Assembly: GCF_900172315.1 (NCBI RefSeq)
Contig: NZ_FWFV01000002.1
Location: forward strand, 124,001 to 188,000
From: Palleronia marisminoris
GTDB taxonomy: Bacteria > Pseudomonadota > Alphaproteobacteria > Rhodobacterales > Rhodobacteraceae
DNA: 64,000 nucleotides
Reading direction: 5' to 3'
Shown: positions 58,303 through 64,000 of the stretch, one piece after another
Layout: the number at the start of each line of letters is the position of its first letter
How positions within the stretch are numbered: position 1 is the first letter of the stretch
Notes under the pieces: generated by a model
The model's input: only the letters and a program-made list of their open reading frames with translations
What the model was told of the DNA's origin: nothing
Databases searched by the model: none
Translations under genes and position numbers: made by a program

Positions 58303-59027
58303 GCGAGCACCTCCTCGACCGTCCGTTCGATCAGCTCGAGGCAGGCGTCGTCGGAAAAGCGGTGGTCGGCCCCTTTGACGAAGGTCAGGCGCACGTCGCC
58401 GGCCAGGTGGTCGAGCAGCCGCAGGGCAGTCTCGCGGCTGACATCGGCGTCCTCCGTTCCCTGCAACAGGCGGACGGGGCCGAACGGGGCGACTTGCTCG
58501 CGCAGGACGAGCTGCGTCCGCCCGTCCTCGATCAGCCGGCGGGTGATAACGTAGGGCTCGTCGTAATCCGACGGCAGGCTGACCTGCCCGTGCTCGGCCA
58601 GCTCGGCCCGCTGACCCTCGTCGAAGCCGGCCCACATGCTGTCCTCGGTGAAGTCCGGCGCCGCAGCAATGCCGACAAGCCCCACCACCCGGTCGATGGC
58701 GCGCGCGACAAGCAGCGAGACCCAGCCCCCCATGGAAGAGCCCACCAGCACCACCGGCCCCTCGGTCAGCGCCTCGATCGCGTCGATCGCATCCTGCGCC
58801 CAGTCCCCGATCGAGCCGTCCTCGAAGGCCCCCGACGACTGGCCGTGGCCGGAATAGTCGAACCGTAGGAAGGCCCGGCCGGCGCCGCCGGCCCATCCTT
58901 CTAGGTGCACGGCCTTCGTGCCGTTCATGTCGGACTTGAATCCACCGAGAAAGACGACCCACGGGCCCTTTCCGGTCGTGCGATGATAGGCGATGCGCCG
59001 CCCGGTACGTGTGTCGAGATATTCCAT
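58293..59027 (-). CDS. Alpha/beta hydrolase, ABHD10-like
   Basis: A 244-residue serine hydrolase. It starts MEYLDTRTGRRIAYHRTTG; the oxyanion region is VVFLGGFKSDMNG, followed by FDYSGHGQSSG, the nucleophile elbow GSSMGGW and the catalytic His in VKGADHRFSD. The pattern fits the ABHD10/acyl-glucuronide esterase and depalmitoylase group. The start at 59027 is chosen by homology; longer frames to 59147 lack coding character. It overlaps the downstream anchored hydrolase by 10 bases. Confidence 0.85.
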   Translation of the reverse strand: MEYLDTRTGRRIAYHRTTGKGPWVVFLGGFKSDMNGTKAVHLEGWAGGAGRAFLRFDYSGHGQSSGAFEDGSIGDWAQDAIDAIEALTEGPVVLVGSSMGGWVSLLVARAIDRVVGLVGIAAAPDFTEDSMWAGFDEGQRAELAEHGQVSLPSDYDEPYVITRRLIEDGRTQLVLREQVAPFGPVRLLQGTEDADVSRETALRLLDHLAGDVRLTFVKGADHRFSDDACLELIERTVEEVLACA

Positions 59028-59221
59028 GCCGTGGACCGTCACGCGCAGGTGCGACCTCGTCAAGCCGGATCGCGGAACGGAAACGCGGCCGCGCAGCGAT
59101 ACGCCGAACCCCACTGGTACCGCCCCTTGGACCGATGCGAAAATCACCCCGCGCGCTTGTGATCGTGCCCCACTGTCGCATAGGGCTTCGCGAAGTGCCC
59201 GCGGCCCCCTACATTCCAGTC

Positions 59222-59686
59222 ATGTTCAGACACATCCTCTTGCCTGCCCTGCTTTCGCTGCTGCCGCTCATGGCCGCCCCCCTCGCCGCGCAGGAGGCCG
59301 ACGATGCCGTCGCCCGCTGGCGCGAGGATCCAACCACCGTGTTCGAGGCGGCCGAGATCGACCTCGATGATTTCCTGTGGATCGCGCGCCCGGTGGTGGT
59401 TTTCGCCGACGCACCGCAGATGCCGGCCTTTCAGGAGCAGATGGATCTGATCGCGGACCGTCCCGAGGAACTCGCCCGCCGCGACGTGGTCGTCGTCACC
59501 GATACCGACCCCGCTGCGATGAGCGACATCCGCCGCAACCTGCGGCCACGAGGCTTTCAGCTGACCGTCATCGGCAAGGATGGCTCGGTCGCGTTGCGCA
59601 AGCCGTTCCCCTGGGACGTGCGCGAGATCACCCGCTCGATCGACAAGATGCCGATGCGCCAGCGCGAGATCCGCGAGGGAAGCTGA
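59222..59686 (+). CDS. DUF4174-domain exported protein
   Basis: A 154-residue protein with a signal peptide (cleaved near LAA-Q, about residue 23). The mature part has RPVVVFADAPQMPAFQEQMD and the closing block VIGKDGSVALRKPFPWDVRE, both typical of DUF4174. The fold is probably thioredoxin-like but no CxxC is present, so redox activity is unlikely. The start at 59222 is set by the signal peptide. It converges on the ornithine cyclodeaminase-family gene. Confidence 0.85.
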   Translation: MFRHILLPALLSLLPLMAAPLAAQEADDAVARWREDPTTVFEAAEIDLDDFLWIARPVVVFADAPQMPAFQEQMDLIADRPEELARRDVVVVTDTDPAAMSDIRRNLRPRGFQLTVIGKDGSVALRKPFPWDVREITRSIDKMPMRQREIREGS

Positions 59687-59690
59687 CCGC

Positions 59691-60617
59691 TCAGGCCACC
59701 GAGGCGATGTAGCGCGCGACCATCAGGTCCAGATGCGCGCCGCCTCCGTTCTTGAACACTGTGATCTCGTCGTCCGAGCGGCGCCCCGCACCCCCCGACA
59801 CGAGGTCGTGGAAATCGCCCCGCACGTCCTCGGGCGTGATGACGCCGGCCGCGATGGGGATGCTCAGTTCGCCGATATGCCCGATGGTCGTCTCGCGGCT
59901 GTCGACGAACAGCGACCCGCCCGAAATGAGCGCGTCGTCGGCCTCGCGCATGTCGGGCTTGAAGGCGCCGATCAGGTCCACATGCGTGCCGGGCGCGATC
60001 CACTTGCCCCTCAGGACCGGCTCACGCGCCATCGTCGCGGTCGAGACGATGTCGGCATGCCCCGCGGCCCTCGCCAGATCGTCCACTGCCGCGACCGAGG
60101 CGGAATGCGAAGGAAACTCGTCCGCCAGCGCCTCGGCCTGCTCGGGCCGGCGCGACCAGATCGAGATCCGCTCCAGGGACGGGAAGGCGGCGCCGTAGGC
60201 CAGGATAAGGCTGCGCGCGACCGTCCCGCCGCCGACGATCAGCAGCTCGACCGGGTCGGGGCAAGCCAGCAGGCGCGCGCCGAGGATCGAGTCGCCGGCC
60301 GTCTTGAACTCGGTCACGAGGCGGCTGTCCACGATGGCCTCGAGGTGCCCATCCTCGGGCGAGAAGACGAACATCGCCCCCTGCACCGTCGGCAGCCCCC
60401 GGTCCGCGTTGCCCGAGAACACGGTGACGGACTTCACGCCATAGCCCAGCCCCTCGACATAGGCGCCCCGCGTCAGGAGCGTGCCGTCCGAAGGGCCGAG
60501 GAACAGGTCTCCGATCTGTGCGCGGGGGCGGGTATGGCCGGCGCGGATCGCCTCCATCGTGTCGGTCCAGGAGAGGCGCGGCCGGGTGGCGTCGTAGGTG
60601 ATGATGCGGGCGTCCAA
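59691..60617 (-). CDS. Ornithine cyclodeaminase / mu-crystallin-family protein
   Basis: A 308-residue NAD(P)-binding protein. Substrate-binding parts include GYGVKSVTVFSGNADRGLP and LVTEFKTAGDSILGARLL; the cofactor motif is ELLIVGGGTVARSLILAYG. Members are ornithine cyclodeaminases, ketimine reductases or amino-acid dehydrogenases; the sequence does not decide. The start is TTG at 60617, supported by a strong GGAGG site 5 bases upstream and the absence of a better ATG. Confidence 0.87.
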   Translation of the reverse strand: MDARIITYDATRPRLSWTDTMEAIRAGHTRPRAQIGDLFLGPSDGTLLTRGAYVEGLGYGVKSVTVFSGNADRGLPTVQGAMFVFSPEDGHLEAIVDSRLVTEFKTAGDSILGARLLACPDPVELLIVGGGTVARSLILAYGAAFPSLERISIWSRRPEQAEALADEFPSHSASVAAVDDLARAAGHADIVSTATMAREPVLRGKWIAPGTHVDLIGAFKPDMREADDALISGGSLFVDSRETTIGHIGELSIPIAAGVITPEDVRGDFHDLVSGGAGRRSDDEITVFKNGGGAHLDLMVARYIASVA

Positions 60618-60677
60618 GGGTACCTCCGTGTTTGCCCCAGAGAGCCACGCACACGGGGGGAATGTCGATAGCCGGAC

Positions 60678-61505
60678 CTAAGCGGCGGCCGCGCCCCGCA
60701 GCGCACGGTTGAGGAACGCGGCAACGAACAGCGCCGTCAGCACCAGGATCGCGGTCGGCGCGGGGGCACTGTCGAGGAAGAACGACAGGTAGGTACCAAG
60801 CAGCATCGACCCCATGCAGGCCAGCACCGCCACGATCAGCATGCCCCGGAACGTCCGCGCCGTCAGGAAGGCGATGGCGCCGGGCGCGATCAGCAGACCG
60901 ATCGCCAGGATCAGCCCCGCCGCCGAGAGGGTCGCGACGATGGTCAGAGACAGCATCGCGAGCATCCCGTAATGCAGCCACCCCACGGCCAGCCCCGAGG
61001 CCCGCGCCTGCGCCGGATCGAACGCGTGCAACAGCCAGTCGCGCCACTTGAGCAGAATCGCCCCCCCGACCCCGGCCGAAATCGCGGCGGCGGTCCATAG
61101 TTCCGACGTCGAGACGCCCAGCATGTTGCCGAACAGGATGTGATCTAGATGCACGCCCGTCTCGACCGACACGAACAGCACGATCCCCGCCGCGAACATC
61201 CCCGAATAGACGACGCCCAGCACCGTGTCCGGCTTGACCCGGGAATTTCCCGTCAGGAACCCCGTCGCCACGGCGCAGGCCATTCCGGCCGCGAAGGCGC
61301 CGACGATCAGCGGCAGGCCCAGGATGTGCGCCAGGACGATGCCGGGCAGCACCGCGTGGCTGATCGCGTCGCCCATCAGCGCCCAGCCCTTCAGGACCAG
61401 GAAGCACGAGAGCAGCGCCGCCGGCACCGAGACGACCGCTCCGATCAGGAAGGCCGTACGCATGAACGGGAACTGGAATGGAAGAAGAAGCGTCTCGGCG
61501 TTCAT
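60678..61505 (-). CDS. sitD: Metal ABC transporter permease (SitD-like)
   Basis: A 275-residue ABC-3-family permease with eight or nine hydrophobic segments. The family pattern is GDAISHAVLPGIVLAHILGLP, and LILAIGLLIAPGAIAFLTAR near the end. The ATG overlaps the stop of the preceding permease gene by 3 bases. With the neighbouring permease, ATPase and binding protein it forms a SitABCD/MntABC-type importer for manganese, ferrous iron or zinc. Confidence 0.88.
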   Translation of the reverse strand: MNAETLLLPFQFPFMRTAFLIGAVVSVPAALLSCFLVLKGWALMGDAISHAVLPGIVLAHILGLPLIVGAFAAGMACAVATGFLTGNSRVKPDTVLGVVYSGMFAAGIVLFVSVETGVHLDHILFGNMLGVSTSELWTAAAISAGVGGAILLKWRDWLLHAFDPAQARASGLAVGWLHYGMLAMLSLTIVATLSAAGLILAIGLLIAPGAIAFLTARTFRGMLIVAVLACMGSMLLGTYLSFFLDSAPAPTAILVLTALFVAAFLNRALRGAAAA

Positions 61506-62356
61506 GTCGCGCCCTCCCCCGCCGCGGCGCGGCGGCGGGCGGCCAGCATCCCGTGCTTCGGCGCGAAGGCGAAGGCGACAAGGAACAGGAGCGTCTGGAG
61601 CGACACGATGATCCCGCCCGTCGCACCGTTCAGGAAGTAGCTCGCCCAGGCGCCAAGGAAGGCACTCCCCGCGCCGATCGCGATCGAACACAGGATCAGC
61701 CGGGGAAATCGGTCGCACAGAAGGTAGGCCGTGGCGCCGGGCGTCACGACCATGGCGACCACCAGGAATGCCCCCACCGTCTGCATCGCCGCAACGACAC
61801 TGGCCGAAAGCAGCACGAAGAACATGGCCTTCAGTGCGCCGACCGGAAGGCCGATGCTGCGGGCGTGCGCCTCGTCGAAGAAGGTGACCATCAGGTCCTT
61901 CCACTTGGCCGTGAGTAGGGCCAGCGAAACGATCCCGATGATCGCCAGCTGCACGGTGTCTCCGGGGGTGATCGCCAGGATGTTGCCCATGGTGATCGTC
62001 TGGACCGAGACGGCCATCGGGTTCACCGACACGAGGAAAAGCCCCAGCCCGAAGAACGACGTGAAGATCATGCCGATGATGACGTCGATCTTCAGTCCCG
62101 ATCGGTTCGACAGGAACAGCATCGCGCCAGCCGCCAGCCCTCCGGACAGGAACGCGCCCAGCGCGAAGGGCAGGCCCAGCATGTAGGCCCCTGCCACCCC
62201 CGGCACGACCGAATGGGAGAGGGCGTCGCCGATCAGCGACCAGCCCTTGAGCATCAGGTAGGCCGACAGGAATGCGCAGACCGCGCCCACAAGGGCCGAG
62301 ACCCACATGGCGTTGGTCATGTAGGTGTAGGCGAAAGGCTCGAAGAGCACGCTCAT
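61502..62356 (-). CDS. sitC: Metal ABC transporter permease (SitC-like)
   Basis: A 284-residue ABC-3-family permease. It has GDALSHSVVPGVAGAYMLGL (coupling and conserved region), NPMAVSVQTITMGNILAITP and AFLVVAMVVTPGATAYLL. The C terminus is basic (RRRAAAG). It overlaps both neighbours by 4 bases, so all importer genes form one translationally coupled operon. Two permease genes are typical of SitABCD systems. Confidence 0.88.
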   Translation of the reverse strand: MSVLFEPFAYTYMTNAMWVSALVGAVCAFLSAYLMLKGWSLIGDALSHSVVPGVAGAYMLGLPFALGAFLSGGLAAGAMLFLSNRSGLKIDVIIGMIFTSFFGLGLFLVSVNPMAVSVQTITMGNILAITPGDTVQLAIIGIVSLALLTAKWKDLMVTFFDEAHARSIGLPVGALKAMFFVLLSASVVAAMQTVGAFLVVAMVVTPGATAYLLCDRFPRLILCSIAIGAGSAFLGAWASYFLNGATGGIIVSLQTLLFLVAFAFAPKHGMLAARRRAAAGEGAT

Positions 62357-63156
62357 TCTGCGACCATGCGCTGCCGCGCCTCGGGCGCCGGATCGCCGGG
62401 CAAGGCGAAACGGCGGAGCGCGCCGCCGAACGCGGCCTCGAGGTTCGCGCGGGTGAAGACCTCGGAGGTCGGGCCCTGGGCAAGGACGGTGCCTCGGATC
62501 AGCGCAACCCGGTCGCAGTATTGCGGAACGGACCCCAAGTCGTGGGTCGAGACCAGCATGACCCGCCCCTCGGCCCGCAGCTCGCGGATCAGGGCGATGA
62601 TGGCTTCTTCCGTCCCGGCATCGACCCCCGTGAACGGCTCGTCCAGCAGGATGACCTGCCCGTCCTGCGCCAGCGCGCGGGCCAGGAAGACACGCTTGCG
62701 CTGGCCGCCCGAAAGCTCACCGATCTGGCGGTGCCGAAACGCCTCCATCCCGACGCGGCCCAGCGCCGTGTCCACGGCCGCCCGGTCGGCCGGTCTCGTG
62801 CGGCGCAGGAACCCCATATGGCCGTATCGGCCCATCATCACCACATCCTCGACGAGGACGGGAAAGCTCCAATCCACCTCTTCGGCTTGCGGAACGTAGG
62901 ACACGAGGTTCTGGCGCAGCGCGTCGCGGACGGGCAGGCCGAGGATGCGAATCCGCCCGGACGCCAGCGGCACGAAGCCCATGAACGCCTTGAAGAGGGT
63001 CGACTTTCCCGCACCGTTCACCCCGACCAGCGCCGTGACGCTTCCCCGCGGCGCCTCGAGGCTGGCGTCATTCAGCGCGGTGAGGCCGTTGCGGTAGCTG
63101 ACCGTCACGCCCTCGGCCATGAGGCCGGGTGTGCAGGGGGCGCTTTCGACGCTCAT
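62353..63156 (-). CDS. sitB: Metal ABC transporter ATP-binding protein (SitB-like)
   Basis: A 267-residue ATPase. Walker A is VGVNGAGKST (near residue 44), the Q-loop is YVPQAEEVDW, typical of manganese/zinc importers, the signature is LSGGQRKRVFLARAL, and Walker B is VILLDEPFTGVD. The H-loop is VSTHDLG. It overlaps the binding-protein gene and the SitC gene by 4 bases each. Confidence 0.93.
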   Translation of the reverse strand: MSVESAPCTPGLMAEGVTVSYRNGLTALNDASLEAPRGSVTALVGVNGAGKSTLFKAFMGFVPLASGRIRILGLPVRDALRQNLVSYVPQAEEVDWSFPVLVEDVVMMGRYGHMGFLRRTRPADRAAVDTALGRVGMEAFRHRQIGELSGGQRKRVFLARALAQDGQVILLDEPFTGVDAGTEEAIIALIRELRAEGRVMLVSTHDLGSVPQYCDRVALIRGTVLAQGPTSEVFTRANLEAAFGGALRRFALPGDPAPEARQRMVAE

Positions 63157-64000
63157 CGGTCGGCCCGGGTCAGGCCGTCGGCCACCGTCTCGGCCGTGAC
63201 GCGCAGCAGGTCCAGGTAGGTGGGCACCGGGCCATCCGGGGCCGACAGCGAGTCGACATGAAGCTCGCCCCCATAGGCCGCCCCGGTCTCGCGGGCGACC
63301 TGCTCGGCGGGGGCGGTGTTGACGGTGCTTTCGCAGAAGACGACAGGGATTTCGTGTTCTCGCACCCCGTCGATCACCGCACGCACCTGCTGCGGCGTAC
63401 CCACCTGATCGGCGTTCATCGGCCACAGGAACAGCTCTTGCATCCCGAAATCGCGGGCGAGGTAGCTGAACGCGCCCTCGCAGGTCACCAGCCAGCGCGC
63501 CTCTTCGGGCAGCGCGCGGATGCGGGCGCGCAGGGGCGCGATGGTGCGCGACAGCTCGTCCTTGTAGGCCGCCGCGTTGGCGGCATAGGCCTGGGCGTTC
63601 TCGGGGTCGTGCTCGGACAGGGCGGCGGCGATGTTGTCGATATAGACCCCGGCGTTCTCGAGCCCCATCCACGCATGGGGGTTCGGCGCGCCCTCGTATT
63701 CCCCCGTCGCAATCGGGATCGGGTCGATGCCGTCGCTCAGCACAGCCGAGGGAACGTCGCCCAGGTTGTCGAGGAACTGCTCGAACCACAGTTCGAGGTT
63801 CAGTCCGTTCCACAGGATCAGGTCGGCCCCCGAGGCGCGCACGAGGTCCTGCGGCGTCGGTTCGTATCCGTGGATCTCGGCGCCCGGCTTGGTGACCGAC
63901 ACGACCTCGGCCGCGTCGCCGGCGACGTTCTGCGCCATGTCGGCAAGAACCGTGAAGGTGGTCACGACCTTCAGCTTGTCCTGCGCCAGGACAGGTGTCG
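63153..64000 (-). CDS. sitA: Metal ABC transporter substrate-binding protein (SitA-like), 5' end missing
   Basis: The gene runs off the window; at least 281 residues are present. The upstream codons read LAQDKLKVVTTFTVLADMA, so a signal peptide lies just beyond the edge. Cluster A-I features of manganese/zinc-binding proteins are seen: the metal His in GAEIHGYEPTPQD, another in NPHAWMGLENAG, the acidic residue in VVFCESTVNTAPA and the Asp near VDSLSAPDG. It delivers the metal to the permeases downstream. Manganese or iron is more likely than zinc because there is no His-rich loop. Confidence 0.9.
   Translation of the reverse strand, partial: TPVLAQDKLKVVTTFTVLADMAQNVAGDAAEVVSVTKPGAEIHGYEPTPQDLVRASGADLILWNGLNLELWFEQFLDNLGDVPSAVLSDGIDPIPIATGEYEGAPNPHAWMGLENAGVYIDNIAAALSEHDPENAQAYAANAAAYKDELSRTIAPLRARIRALPEEARWLVTCEGAFSYLARDFGMQELFLWPMNADQVGTPQQVRAVIDGVREHEIPVVFCESTVNTAPAEQVARETGAAYGGELHVDSLSAPDGPVPTYLDLLRVTAETVADGLTRADR

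Noticed and set aside
1-64000. tRNA, rRNA, CRISPR, insertion sequences, prophage
   Set aside because: No tRNA-like T-loop or CCA-ended hairpins in gaps, no regularly spaced repeats, and no transposase or integrase-like protein were seen by eye.

Overview
The window is a stretch of chromosome from a GC-rich alphaproteobacterium, most likely a marine member of the Rhodobacterales (Roseobacter/Rhodobacteraceae type). Supporting signs are a GcrA cell-cycle regulator, ThyX instead of ThyA, SdhE, the lysC-ptsP pair, a compact phaZ/phaC/phaP/phaR polyhydroxyalkanoate locus, and genes for the salt-protective solute glucosylglycerol. I saw no rRNA, tRNA, CRISPR array, phage or transposase gene. Nearly all the sequence is coding; only one gene-free gap exceeds 300 bases (10958-11276).

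Layout. 1-4262: tail of a probable M23 peptidase, a secreted alkaline phosphatase behind a candidate Pho box, then an overlapping operon of a secreted CPFC-motif protein, a LolD/MacB-type ATPase and an FtsX-like permease. 4314-6999: aroQ, an AT-richer abortive-infection-like gene wedged between aroQ and thyX, and a glyoxalase-fold gene. 7049-10957: MarR and XRE regulators, sdhE, a DUF4198 protein and a divergent HupE/UreJ membrane protein. 11277-14672: gpsA-like gene, HAD phosphatase and ggpS, which together form a complete route to glucosylglycerol. 14797-21264: chemoreceptor, gnd, a radical-SAM/UdgX DNA-repair pair and acylphosphatase. 21381-28072: lipoprotein, tyrosine phosphatase, sirtuin, rpmB, meaB, hrpB and a TerB-DnaJ protein. 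28073-31867: serralysin-like protease, PQQ-type sugar dehydrogenase, a DUF5872 protein and a degenerate MraZ-like protein. 31876-37587: argD-argF, ABC-2 permease, gcrA, ROK regulator, secreted protein. 37743-42644: lysC, ptsP and a LOV-domain histidine kinase. 42663-52662: EcsC, GNAT, flavin reductase, CpdB-like nucleotidase, quinone-reductase-like dehydrogenase, the mtnP-apt adenine salvage pair, a glutamine amidotransferase-glutamine synthetase pair and an MFS transporter. 52659-57307: phaR, phaP, phaC and phaZ with recognisable operator-like palindromes. 57334-60617: two alpha/beta hydrolases, a DUF4174 protein and an ornithine cyclodeaminase-family protein. 60678-64000: a SitABCD/MntABC-type metal importer cut by the window end.

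The most notable items are the self-contained glucosylglycerol operon; the radical-SAM gene coupled to a DUF4130-UdgX fusion carrying the KRRIH covalent-linkage motif; the LOV kinase whose usual signalling glutamine is leucine; the abortive-infection gene fitted between two stop codons; a 51-base repeat present twice; a PhaR-type palindrome lying exactly in the spacer of the candidate phaP promoter; and a terminator-like hairpin in the gcrA leader. All functional calls are from reading the translated sequence; no database search was run.
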